In this document: one piece after another, positions 42,481 through 51,130 of the stretch
Position numbering within the stretch: the first letter of the stretch is position 1
Layout of the letters: each line of letters starts with the position of its first letter
Assembly (NCBI GenBank): GCA_029260165.1
Contig: JAJDDT010000050.1
Coordinates: forward strand, 1-64,000
DNA: 64,000 nt
Reading direction: 5' to 3'
From: Phycisphaerae bacterium
GTDB lineage: Bacteria > Planctomycetota > Phycisphaerae > UBA1845
Made by a program: the position numbers and the translations under genes
The notes under the pieces: model-generated
Seen by the model: the letters and a program-made list of their open reading frames with translations, nothing else
Databases searched by the model: none
Told to the model about the DNA's origin: nothing

Positions 42481-44694
42481 CTGAAGATCACCCTTCCTGA
42501 CGGCAAAACGCTGGAGTTGGCTGAGGGAACGACCACATATGATGTCGCCAGCGGTATAGGCCCTGGTTTGGCGCGGGCTTCGGTGGCGGGTTATGTAACG
42601 CGAAACGGTGTCGGCGAGATCGTCGATGTGCATCGACCGCTGCCTGGTGATTGCGATCTGCGTATTCTGACCCAGGCCGACGAGGATCAGGACAGTCTGC
42701 ATGTGTTGCGACACAGTTGCGCGCATGTGATGGCCGAGGCGATTTGCAAGCTCTATCCCGACGCGAGGTTGGTCTATGGTCCGCCGGTGGAGGGTGGGTT
42801 CTATTACGATATCGATCTTGATGAATCGATCACGCCCGATGCTTTCGAGCGCATTGAGGCGGAGATGAAACGGATCATCAAGGAGAAGCGCCCGTTCACG
42901 CGGTATGAGATGTCGCGATCGGAAGCGATGCAGAAGCTTGCGGCTGAGGGAAATCGGTACAAGGTGGACAACGCCGAGCGGGCGGATGGCGATGAACTGA
43001 GTTTTTACGTCACCGGTGACAAGCCTGGGGAGCAGTTCGAGGATTTGTGCCGCGGACCGCATGTGCCGACGACGGGGGCGATTGGGGCGTTCAAGGTTCG
43101 GCAGGTGAGTGCTGCCTACTATCGCGGCGATGCCAATGAGAAATCGCTGCAGCGGGTGTATGGGACCGCGTTTTTCAAGAAGGCTTCGTTGCGGGAGTAT
43201 CTGGAGCGTCTGGAAGAGGCGAAAAAGCGTGACCATCGCGTGCTCGGCAGGCAGTTGGAGTTGTTCCATATTGACGAGATGGTCGGGCAGGGGTTGGTGT
43301 TGTGGGCGCCAAACGGGGCGACTATTCGCAAGGAGCTCCAGGATTTTATCTCGGCGGAGCTTCGCAAAACGGGGTATCACGAGGTTTTCACACCGCACAT
43401 CGGCAAGGTCGAGCTGTATCGCACGAGCGGGCATTTTCCCTACTATGAGGATTCGCAGTTTCCGCATTTGATGCCGATTCGCGAAAACGCCAAGCCGTTG
43501 TACAAGTTTTTGCGCGACCTACGGGATGCGTACAAATTGGGGGATGTTGATCGGGAGCGTGATCTCGTTCGGGCGGCGGGGATCAGGGAGAACGAATATC
43601 CGTGGGACGAGCAGGATCCGGTCAAGCGATTTGCGATTGGTCGGCAATTGTGTCAGGAGGGTACGGAGGGGTGTAGTTGTGCGGAGATTTCAAATCGGCT
43701 TGAGAAGCACGGCGACGACAGTTTCGTGCTCAAGCCCATGAACTGCCCGCACCATATCCGTATTTTTGCGAACAAGCCTCACAGTTACCGCGATTTGCCG
43801 GTGCGGTTGGCGGAGTTTGGGACGGTGTATCGCTGGGAGCAGTCGGGCGAGTTGAACGGTATGACGCGTGTTCGCGGTTTCACGCAGGACGACGCCCATA
43901 TATTCTGCACGCAGGAACAGGTGGCCGACGAATTGATTGGCTGCCTTGATCTGGTGAAGACGATTTTCGGTACGCTGGGGATGGAGGATTATCGTGTGCG
44001 GGTGGGTCTTCGGGACCCGGATTCGAGCAAGTACGCCGGGGATGTGGAGCGATGGAGCCTAGCGGAGCAGGCTTGTCGCGAGGCGGCGGCGACACTGGGA
44101 GTCCCGTTTTCGGAGGAGTCGGGTGAAGCGGCATTTTACGGCCCGAAAATTGACTTTATTGTTCGGGATTGCATCGGTCGTGAGTGGCAACTCGGCACCG
44201 TGCAGGTGGACTATTCGTTGCCGGAGCGGTTTGGTTTGTCGTACGTTGGGTCGGACAATCGCGAGCATCGACCGGTGATGATTCATCGGGCACCGTTCGG
44301 GAGCATGGAGCGGTTTGTCGGGATATTGATCGAGCATTTTGCGGGCGAGTTTCCGCTGTGGTTGTCGCCGGTTCAGGTGATTGTGATGTCGATCAGTGAC
44401 AAGAGCGGGCGTTTTGGTCAACAGGTGCATCGTCGCCTGCTTGAGGCGGGTGTTCGGGCGGAATTCGACGCTGCGAGTGAAAAGATCGGGCCTAAGAAGC
44501 ATCGGGCGCGTGCGCGGAAGATTCCGTATATCATTGTGGTTGGTGAGCAGGAAGCGGCTGACGAAACGGTGAACGTGAATGATTCGGGTGGTAAGAATCT
44601 TGGAAATCAATCGGTCGACGATTTTGTCGAGCGATGTGTTGAAGAAATCAAATCGAAAGGGCGCCAGGCCGTTGCTCTAAGCGGAAGCGCATAG
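42481..44694 (+). CDS. thrS: Threonyl-tRNA synthetase (CTG start)
   Basis: 737 aa if begun at CTG 42481, which restores the TGS domain start (M)KITLPDGKTLELAEGTT. The track's TTG start at 42517 cuts that strand off, and upstream there is a TAG with no ATG/GTG/TTG between. A weak GGAG lies before the CTG. Editing domain HxxxH (RHSCAHVMAEAI), aminoacylation motifs (MNCPHHIRIF, RWEQSGELNGMTRVRGFTQDDAHIF, QLGTVQVDY) and the anticodon domain are intact. It charges tRNA-Thr. Confidence 0.95.
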   Translation: MKITLPDGKTLELAEGTTTYDVASGIGPGLARASVAGYVTRNGVGEIVDVHRPLPGDCDLRILTQADEDQDSLHVLRHSCAHVMAEAICKLYPDARLVYGPPVEGGFYYDIDLDESITPDAFERIEAEMKRIIKEKRPFTRYEMSRSEAMQKLAAEGNRYKVDNAERADGDELSFYVTGDKPGEQFEDLCRGPHVPTTGAIGAFKVRQVSAAYYRGDANEKSLQRVYGTAFFKKASLREYLERLEEAKKRDHRVLGRQLELFHIDEMVGQGLVLWAPNGATIRKELQDFISAELRKTGYHEVFTPHIGKVELYRTSGHFPYYEDSQFPHLMPIRENAKPLYKFLRDLRDAYKLGDVDRERDLVRAAGIRENEYPWDEQDPVKRFAIGRQLCQEGTEGCSCAEISNRLEKHGDDSFVLKPMNCPHHIRIFANKPHSYRDLPVRLAEFGTVYRWEQSGELNGMTRVRGFTQDDAHIFCTQEQVADELIGCLDLVKTIFGTLGMEDYRVRVGLRDPDSSKYAGDVERWSLAEQACREAAATLGVPFSEESGEAAFYGPKIDFIVRDCIGREWQLGTVQVDYSLPERFGLSYVGSDNREHRPVMIHRAPFGSMERFVGILIEHFAGEFPLWLSPVQVIVMSISDKSGRFGQQVHRRLLEAGVRAEFDAASEKIGPKKHRARARKIPYIIVVGEQEAADETVNVNDSGGKNLGNQSVDDFVERCVEEIKSKGRQAVALSGSA

Positions 44695-44727
44695 GATAAA
44701 GGGGTTGTTAATGAAAGGAACCTGTTT

Positions 44728-45243
44728 TTGCAAGCCGCTAAAGCAAACCGCGTAAACGAACGAATTCGCATCACGCCCATCAGGGTGATTGACCAGAACA
44801 ACGAGCAGATGGGCGTCCTGCCGACGCATGAGGCGTTGCAGATTGCCCGTGATGCGGGGCTTGATCTCGTTGAGGTGTCGCCGACTGCGAATCCACCTGT
44901 CTGCCGCATTATGGATTACGGCAAACACAAGTACGATCAGGCCAAGAAGAACCGAAAGCAAACCTCTTCAGAACAGGTGCTCAAGGAGCTTCGTTTGCGA
45001 CCGAAAACGGACGATCACGACCGGATGATCAAGATGAAGCGGGCGAAATCGTTTCTGGAGAGTGGTCACAAGGTGCAATTCACGATGCTGTTCCGCGGTC
45101 GCGAGCGATCACACCAGAATCTCGCCCTGGATCGGTTCAATCAGATCGTCGAGGATCTGGGCGAACTGGTGAAGGTCGAACGTGCTGCGCGGGTCGATGG
45201 TCGCCGCATGACCATGGTTCTGGCCCCTGCCAAGAAGGTGTAG
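44728..45243 (+). CDS. infC: Translation initiation factor IF-3 (TTG start)
   Basis: 171 aa. It starts at TTG with AAAGGA eight bases upstream; no ATG in frame is nearby. VNERIRITPIRVIDQNNEQMGVLPTHEAL and PPVCRIMDYGKHKYDQAKK are the N-domain, LRPKTDDHDRMIKMKRAKSFLESGHKVQFTMLFRGRE the C-domain. IF-3 checks start codons on the 30S subunit. It follows thrS as in enterobacteria, but rpmI-rplT do not follow. A 14-codon ORF (44711-44755) overlaps the start out of frame. Confidence 0.95.
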   Translation: MQAAKANRVNERIRITPIRVIDQNNEQMGVLPTHEALQIARDAGLDLVEVSPTANPPVCRIMDYGKHKYDQAKKNRKQTSSEQVLKELRLRPKTDDHDRMIKMKRAKSFLESGHKVQFTMLFRGRERSHQNLALDRFNQIVEDLGELVKVERAARVDGRRMTMVLAPAKKV

Positions 45244-45433
45244 CAGTATTAAGTGGTCCATTCGGGGACGATGTCGCGACATCCGATATCGGTTGCAGGA
45301 TGAGCGCGTTTTCCCTATGTTTGGCGTCGGATTTGGAATTTCGGACCGGCCAATCGTGTGTTGACCCCGTGGATTGAAGAAACCGTCGGAGACGGGTCAG
45401 GCCGGCAAATCAACCTGGTGAAAGGCATCAATT

Positions 45434-46588
45434 ATGAGTTTGCATGGGATTATTCCCCCACATGGGGGAAAACTGGTCAATCGAGTTTCGGGAAAAGCGC
45501 AGCCTGAGCCGTTTTCGGGGTCGGAATCGTCGATTGTCCTGATGGAGCGGCAGCAGTGCGATCTGGAGATGATCGCGGTCGGGGCGATGAGTCCGTTGAC
45601 CGGATTTGTCGGTTCCAAAGATTACAACAGCATTTGTGACAATCTGACGCTGACCTGCGGGGCGGCCTGGCCTTTTCCGATCACATGCAGTGTGGACAAG
45701 GGGACGGCTGACGGTCTGAAAATCGGGGACAAAATCGCCTTGCTGGACGATGCGAAGCGGTTGCTGGGTTGGCTGACGCTTGAAGAGAAATACGACCACG
45801 ACAAGGACAAGCAGGCACAGTCGTGCTTTAAGACGACCGAAACCGCGCATCCGGGCGTCAAGGTGTTGATGGAGGAAGGCGATGTTTGTCTGGCGGGACC
45901 GATCGACGTTGTTTGTCCAAGGTATGACGTCGATTTCAAGGAGCATCGCCTGACCCCTGAGCAGACGCGAAAGGCGTTTGCCGACAAGGGTTGGAAGACG
46001 GTTGTCGGGTTTCAGACGCGGAATCCGATTCACCGTGCCCACGAATACCTGACCAAGACGGCGTTGGAGATTTGCGACGGATTGTTGATTCACCCGCTCG
46101 TGGGACAGACGCAGCCTGGCGATATTCCGCCGGACGTTCGCATGAATTGCTACACGACGTTGATTGAGAAGTACTATGTGGCTGACCGGACGATGCTCAC
46201 TGTGTTGCCGGCGGCGATGCGTTACGGTGGGCCTCGCGAGGCGGTCATGCATGCGATTCTGCGTCAGAATTATGGTTGTTCGCATTTCATCGTCGGTCGC
46301 GATCATGCGGGGGTCGGCAGTTACTATGGTACCTATGATGCGCAGGAGATTTTCAACACCTTGCCCGACGGCGCGCTGTCGATCACGACGCTGAATTTTG
46401 AGCATTCTGCGTGGTGCAAGCAGTGCGAGGGGATGACGAGTTCAAAGACGTGTCCGCACGGTCCCCAGGAGAAGATTTTCCTGAGCGGGACCAAGGTTCG
46501 CGAGATGTTGGCCAAGGGTGAGAAGCCACCGATGGAGTTCTCTCGACCTGAGGTTGCGGACATTCTCATCGCATCGATGAAGGGCTAG
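45434..46588 (+). CDS. sat: Sulfate adenylyltransferase
   Basis: 384 aa single-chain ATP sulfurylase, which makes adenylyl sulfate from sulfate and ATP. Active-site motifs are VGFQTRNPIHRAHEYL (HxxH) and IVGRDHAGVGSYYG. Four C-terminal cysteines (CKQCEG...CPHG region) suggest a zinc-binding loop as in bacterial/archaeal homologues. No APS kinase or reductase gene is in the window. No riboswitch was recognised upstream. Confidence 0.93.
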   Translation: MSLHGIIPPHGGKLVNRVSGKAQPEPFSGSESSIVLMERQQCDLEMIAVGAMSPLTGFVGSKDYNSICDNLTLTCGAAWPFPITCSVDKGTADGLKIGDKIALLDDAKRLLGWLTLEEKYDHDKDKQAQSCFKTTETAHPGVKVLMEEGDVCLAGPIDVVCPRYDVDFKEHRLTPEQTRKAFADKGWKTVVGFQTRNPIHRAHEYLTKTALEICDGLLIHPLVGQTQPGDIPPDVRMNCYTTLIEKYYVADRTMLTVLPAAMRYGGPREAVMHAILRQNYGCSHFIVGRDHAGVGSYYGTYDAQEIFNTLPDGALSITTLNFEHSAWCKQCEGMTSSKTCPHGPQEKIFLSGTKVREMLAKGEKPPMEFSRPEVADILIASMKG

Positions 46589-46607
46589 TGGCTGCCGTAT
46601 CGGCTTG

Positions 46608-47651
46608 ATGGGTCAAGGCATGAAGCAATCCACGGTGAATACCGACGCAACAGCATCGGTTCCGGCTGATCTGATTCCGACGCTGGATACGTGGGACAGG
46701 CCTGTCGTCGTGGGTCATGTTCGACCCGACGCGGACTGCTTTGGTTCGATGCTCGCGATGGCGTTGTGTTGGCCTGGAGCGAACGGGCCATCTTTGGTCT
46801 CGCTGCCACCGGGTTCGGAATCGCGTCGGTTGTCGTTTCTGGTGGAATGGGCGAATGTTCCCCAAGCGGAGCCGGCGGATTTTTTGAAGGCGGACGGGTT
46901 CATCGTCGTGGACACCGCCAAGGTGTCGCGATGCAACATCGACCCATCGGTGAAGGAATCGTGGCCTGACGGTCGCGGTGTTGTCAACATCGATCATCAT
47001 GCATCCAACACGCTGTTCGGCAATGTGAACTACGTCGATCATGACGCAGGTAGTGCCTGCGAACTGGTCTACCGGGTGATTCGTGAGGCGGGACGGGAGA
47101 TCAACGCGACGGTTGCATCGCTTCTGTACGCCGGGATTCACAGCGACACCATAGGTTTTTCACTTCCGACGACGCGTGCGTCTGCGTTGCGGGCGGCTGC
47201 GGATCTGGTCGCGTGTGGAGCGCGGGTTGAGGAAATCGGTGAGCGATTGTGTCGCGGATTGAGCGAGAGCGAGTTCAACCTCGAACGCGTGATTTACGCC
47301 AATACGAAGATCGTTGCGGATGGTCGGATTGCGTACAGCACGGCTTCTTATGATGAAATCACCGGGGCGGGTTGCGGTGCGGCCGATATCGACGATCAGG
47401 TCAGTATTCCCAGATCGCTCGTCGGTATCGACATGGCTATCCTGCTCACCGAGGGCAAACCCGGACGGACGCGACTCAACATTCGTGGCGAGCGGGGATT
47501 GGACGTGTTGCCGTTTGCGTTGACGCTCGACGGTGGTGGGCACCAGCAGTCGGCTGGCGCGATTATCGACGGGTCCGTGGATGATGCAGCGGCGAAGGTT
47601 CTTCCCAAGGCGATCGCCTACCTCGACGAGCGGGCGAAGCACCGATCCTGA
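46608..47651 (+). CDS. nrnA: DHH/DHHA1 phosphoesterase (NrnA-like)
   Basis: 347 aa. GHVRPDADCFGSMLAM and NIDHHASN carry the metal ligands, and the C-terminal GGGHQQSAGA is the DHHA1 substrate loop. NrnA-type enzymes degrade nanoRNAs and dephosphorylate 3'-phosphoadenosine 5'-phosphate (PAP). The place right after sat fits PAP recycling. Start ATG 46608 or 46620; the first TTG is less likely. Confidence 0.88.
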   Translation: MGQGMKQSTVNTDATASVPADLIPTLDTWDRPVVVGHVRPDADCFGSMLAMALCWPGANGPSLVSLPPGSESRRLSFLVEWANVPQAEPADFLKADGFIVVDTAKVSRCNIDPSVKESWPDGRGVVNIDHHASNTLFGNVNYVDHDAGSACELVYRVIREAGREINATVASLLYAGIHSDTIGFSLPTTRASALRAAADLVACGARVEEIGERLCRGLSESEFNLERVIYANTKIVADGRIAYSTASYDEITGAGCGAADIDDQVSIPRSLVGIDMAILLTEGKPGRTRLNIRGERGLDVLPFALTLDGGGHQQSAGAIIDGSVDDAAAKVLPKAIAYLDERAKHRS

Positions 47652-47744
47652 CGTGCGTCAGTCCTGCACGCGACCGGATGCACAAACGACCTGGCTGGAG
47701 CGGTTTCATTGCGAGTGCCGGGGTCCGGGGCAAACTCGCATTGG

Positions 47745-47779
47745 TTGGTTTTCCCGTCACCCACAAGGGGTGACGCTAC
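47745..47779. repeat. Dispersed hairpin repeat, copy 2 (REP-like)
   Basis: Stem GTCACCC/GGGTGAC around ACAAG, inside a block matching 30 of 35 positions of 1219-1253. It sits between the convergent nrnA and sulfotransferase genes. Confidence 0.55.
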
Positions 47780-47796
47780 ATTGGATTGGAAACGCT

Positions 47797-48381
47797 TCAG
47801 GATCGCCGGTTGCGATAGAGATCGGGCTTGACGACTTCGATCATGGCTTGGGTGTTGAGCGAACCGCCGAGGAATTCGTTGACTGCCTGGGCGATCGGCT
47901 CGGGGTTTTTCAAAACCTCGTTGTAGTCGACGTATTTCATGTCGAAGTTGGGTCGTTCCGCCAACCATGCGTAAACCTTGTCGAGTTGATTCCTGAAATT
48001 ATCGCGAAGTTGATCGGTTGAGAGTCCGCCCTGCGACTTGCCTCGACGTTCGAGCATGATGTTCTGCGAGTCGATTACTTCATCGAGATTGCGACGCATG
48101 AAAACGACGCGGAAGTGGTAATCATCCGGGAGGTCGTACAACAGAAGATAGATCATCTTGACGGATTTTCCGACGGCGGATGGCAGCCACGACGGGTCGT
48201 CTTTGGTTCTCTTGACCGGCTCGAATTCGTAGTAGCCCTGGGGGTTGTCGTCGTCCGCTGCGCGAACGCGATCGGTGATGGCTTCGATGCCGCCCTGATC
48301 GATCATCCGCATCATCATCGACGTGCCTGATCGCGGCAGTCCGGAAACTATGGTAATGGTTTGATCTTTTTGATTCGTCAT
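47797..48381 (-). CDS. Sulfotransferase family protein
   Basis: 194 aa from MTNQKDQTITIVSGLPRSGTSMMMRMID. The P-loop-like GLPRSGTS is the 5'-phosphosulfate-binding loop and FRVVFMRRNLDEVIDSQ the 3'-phosphate-binding strand. It would transfer sulfate from PAPS to an unknown acceptor, releasing PAP that the neighbouring NrnA could remove. It is shorter than many members but has both loops. The long upstream ORF extension runs into aat antisense and is excluded. Confidence 0.82.
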   Translation of the reverse strand: MTNQKDQTITIVSGLPRSGTSMMMRMIDQGGIEAITDRVRAADDDNPQGYYEFEPVKRTKDDPSWLPSAVGKSVKMIYLLLYDLPDDYHFRVVFMRRNLDEVIDSQNIMLERRGKSQGGLSTDQLRDNFRNQLDKVYAWLAERPNFDMKYVDYNEVLKNPEPIAQAVNEFLGGSLNTQAMIEVVKPDLYRNRRS

Positions 48382-48531
48382 GGTCGTTCCACAAGAATTA
48401 CAATGGGTGTCCGGGGGATCCCACGTTGCCCCGCAAAGGGTGGGGATTGTACGATATTCGTGCCAACATGTCGCGTGGGACAATTTGCGTGCAGGCGGAC
48501 AGGTCGGCAGTATCATGGTTCGCCCGGAACC

Positions 48532-49113
48532 ATGAACGAACTCGCCCCGGACATTCTGTTGGCTGCCTACGCGGAGGGGATTTTCCCGATGGCGGATGAA
48601 AACCAGGAGCTTTTCTGGCTTTCGCCGGACCCGCGTGCCATCCTGCCGCTCGAGGGGTTTCATGCTTCGAGGAATCTTATGAAAAAGTATCGCAACGGAC
48701 CGTACGAGTTTGCGATCGACCGGGCGTTCGAGCGTGTGATTGAGCGATGTGGGGACCGGTGCGAGGGGACGTGGATATCGGATGATATTCGGGAAGCGTT
48801 TACCAGGCTTCACCATTTGGGATTTGCACACAGCGTGGAGACCTGGTGTGGCGGGCGGTTGATCGGGGGTCTTTACGGGGTGTCGATGGGCGGGGTGTTT
48901 TGGGGTGAGTCGATGTTTTTTCACGAGACGGACGGATCAAAGCTGGCGTTGGTGCATCTCGTGCGACGCATGGTCGAGCGGAAAATGACACTTCTGGACG
49001 TGCAGTTCACGACCGGGCATCTCAAGCGGTTCGGGGTGGCTGAGATTCCGCAGGCGGAATACCTGACGCGTCTGAAGAATGCGTTGAGTATTTCGACTGA
49101 TTTTGCCGATTGA
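48532..49113 (+). CDS. aat: Leucyl/phenylalanyl-tRNA-protein transferase
   Basis: 193 aa from MNELAPDILLAAYAEGIFPMADENQELFWLSPDPRAILPL, the conserved N-terminus. The catalytic core GGLYGVSMGGVFWGESMFF and LLDVQFTTGHLKRFG are intact. It adds Leu or Phe to N-terminal Arg/Lys of proteins for ClpS-ClpAP degradation. Start chosen at the first family-conserved Met. Confidence 0.95.
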   Translation: MNELAPDILLAAYAEGIFPMADENQELFWLSPDPRAILPLEGFHASRNLMKKYRNGPYEFAIDRAFERVIERCGDRCEGTWISDDIREAFTRLHHLGFAHSVETWCGGRLIGGLYGVSMGGVFWGESMFFHETDGSKLALVHLVRRMVERKMTLLDVQFTTGHLKRFGVAEIPQAEYLTRLKNALSISTDFAD

Positions 49114-49156
49114 CCCGAAGACTCTCGTTGAGACCTGGCCACATGCCACCGGCGTG

Positions 49157-51130
49157 ATGAAGACCTTTGCGCTTATGACCACGACGATTTCCTCCAGCCT
49201 GACGCAGCCCGCCATTCCGAATCATCGGTTTTCCAACGAGTTGTACGCGCGCAACATGGCTGCCCTCTGGCGACATGATATCGAACTGGCTCAGCAGATC
49301 GACGATGTGTCGGAGGATCAATGGCTCGAAGCGCAGGAGGCGCGATCCGGGGCCATGACAGCGTGCGTGACGCCGGCGGGCGGAAAGGCGACGTGGCTGC
49401 ACAGTCGACACAACCCGGAGGCGGAGGGTGAACGATTGGCGGCGGGTGTGGAGTTGGAGGATAAGTTCTGTGTCGTCGTGTTTGGATTCGGGCTGGGGTA
49501 TCACGTTCGCGAACTGCACACGCGGTTGCGCGGCGACGGGTTCATTGTTGCGATCGAGCCATCCCTGTCCACGCTCGCGACGGCGATGGGGTGTGTCGAT
49601 CTTTCCGAGGTCATTCGCTCGGGGAAACTGATCATTCTCACACAACTCGACAAATCCATTTTGCACGAGCGCCTCAAACCATTCATGACGCTGATGATGC
49701 TTGGGGCGAAGTTCGTCGCGCATCAGGCTTCGCATCAGATCAATCCGGCATTTTACGCACAGGCGCGCGAGGCGGTGACCGATTTTATTGCCTACGCGCG
49801 GATGACGCTGCTGACACTTGTTGGAAACTCGGAAGTCACCTGTCGCAACATTGCCTACAACCTGCCGACGTATGCGTCGACGCCGCCGATCGATGTTTTG
49901 CGCGATCGATTCAAGGGGTATCCGGGTGTGGTCGTTTCCGGTGGTCCTTCGTTGCGGAAGAACATTGAATTATTGTCTGAGGTCAAGGGCAACGGCGTTT
50001 TGTGCGCGGTGCAGTCGCTGCTCAAGCCGCTGACGCGACGCGGGATCAAGCCTGATTTTGTCACGAGTCTGGATTTTCATTCGATTTCGCAGCAGTTTTT
50101 TCACGGGATCGAGGATTTTGGTGATGTGCATCTGATCGCCGAGCCAAAGGTGAATTGGCAGGTGCTGGATTTGTACAAGGGGCCTGTGTCGCTTCTGCAC
50201 AGCGAGTTTGCGGAACGAATCATCGGACCCGAGCTGGGTAGTCGAAACGGACTGCCCGCGGGTGCGACGGTGGCCCATCTTGCGTTTTATCTGCTGAACT
50301 ACATGGGGTGTGATCCGATCGTGTTCGTCGGGCAGGACCTGGCTTTTTCAGGGAATTGCTTTTACGTCCCCGGTGTTGAGACGCACCACACCTGGCGGAG
50401 CGAGATCAATCGGTTCAATTCGATGGAAACCAGGGAGTGGGAGCGCATCGTTCGCAACCGCAATATTCTCCGCAAGACCAGGGATGTGGAAGGTCGCGAT
50501 ATCTACACCGACGAGCTTCTGTTCACCTATCTCGAACAATTCGAACGCGACTTCGCAACCTGCAACGCGACCATCATCAACGCGACCGAGGGCGGCGCGC
50601 GAATGCGTGGCACGCAGGTCATGACACTCCGCGACGTGATCGATGAATATTGCACTCGACCGCTCCCTGAAAATGCGTTTGCCTACCGCGACCATGCTAC
50701 CTGGAACGATGCGTCGAGACTTGACGACCACAAAGAGCAAATCGCGACACGAATCGACGAAATCACGAATATTCGGGACGTCTGTGACGAAATGTTGGGT
50801 CTGCTCGCGGAGTTGCAGGAGCTGGCGGACGAACCGGTGAAATTCAATCGTCGGCTTGTGCGTGTGGACGAATTGCGTGCGATTGTAAACCGGGCGGGAC
50901 GATCCTACGACATCGTGACAGCCGCGACGCAACGGGCGGAGTTGCAGCGATTCACGGCTGACCGGAAGCTCGATGCGTCTGACGCGACCGGGATCGAACG
51001 GGCCAGGCGACAGCTCGATCGCGATGTTCGGTTCGTCGAGGCGTTTCGCGAGGGGGTTGTTCGGATGATCGACATCCTGCAGGAGACATTGCGGCGGTTC
51101 GATCAACGTGCGGAGGCTTATCGGTCATGA
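49157..51130 (+). CDS. DUF115/Maf-type motility glycosyltransferase-like protein
   Basis: 657 aa. The central DUF115 region (GYPGVVVSGGPSLRKNIELLSEVKGNGVLCAVQSLLKPLTRRGIKPDFVTSLDF...FVGQDLAFSGN) is shared with flagellin nonulosonic-acid transferases of the Maf type and with MptE-like proteins. The last ~150 residues are coiled-coil-like. Overlap of ATGA with the nucleotidyltransferase gene suggests a joint sugar-activation and transfer task. Start is ATG 49157 or 49175. Confidence 0.78.
   Translation: MKTFALMTTTISSSLTQPAIPNHRFSNELYARNMAALWRHDIELAQQIDDVSEDQWLEAQEARSGAMTACVTPAGGKATWLHSRHNPEAEGERLAAGVELEDKFCVVVFGFGLGYHVRELHTRLRGDGFIVAIEPSLSTLATAMGCVDLSEVIRSGKLIILTQLDKSILHERLKPFMTLMMLGAKFVAHQASHQINPAFYAQAREAVTDFIAYARMTLLTLVGNSEVTCRNIAYNLPTYASTPPIDVLRDRFKGYPGVVVSGGPSLRKNIELLSEVKGNGVLCAVQSLLKPLTRRGIKPDFVTSLDFHSISQQFFHGIEDFGDVHLIAEPKVNWQVLDLYKGPVSLLHSEFAERIIGPELGSRNGLPAGATVAHLAFYLLNYMGCDPIVFVGQDLAFSGNCFYVPGVETHHTWRSEINRFNSMETREWERIVRNRNILRKTRDVEGRDIYTDELLFTYLEQFERDFATCNATIINATEGGARMRGTQVMTLRDVIDEYCTRPLPENAFAYRDHATWNDASRLDDHKEQIATRIDEITNIRDVCDEMLGLLAELQELADEPVKFNRRLVRVDELRAIVNRAGRSYDIVTAATQRAELQRFTADRKLDASDATGIERARRQLDRDVRFVEAFREGVVRMIDILQETLRRFDQRAEAYRS

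Noticed and set aside
45244-45433. Riboswitch or leader regulator before sat
   Set aside because: No recognisable aptamer or terminator-antiterminator pair was seen.
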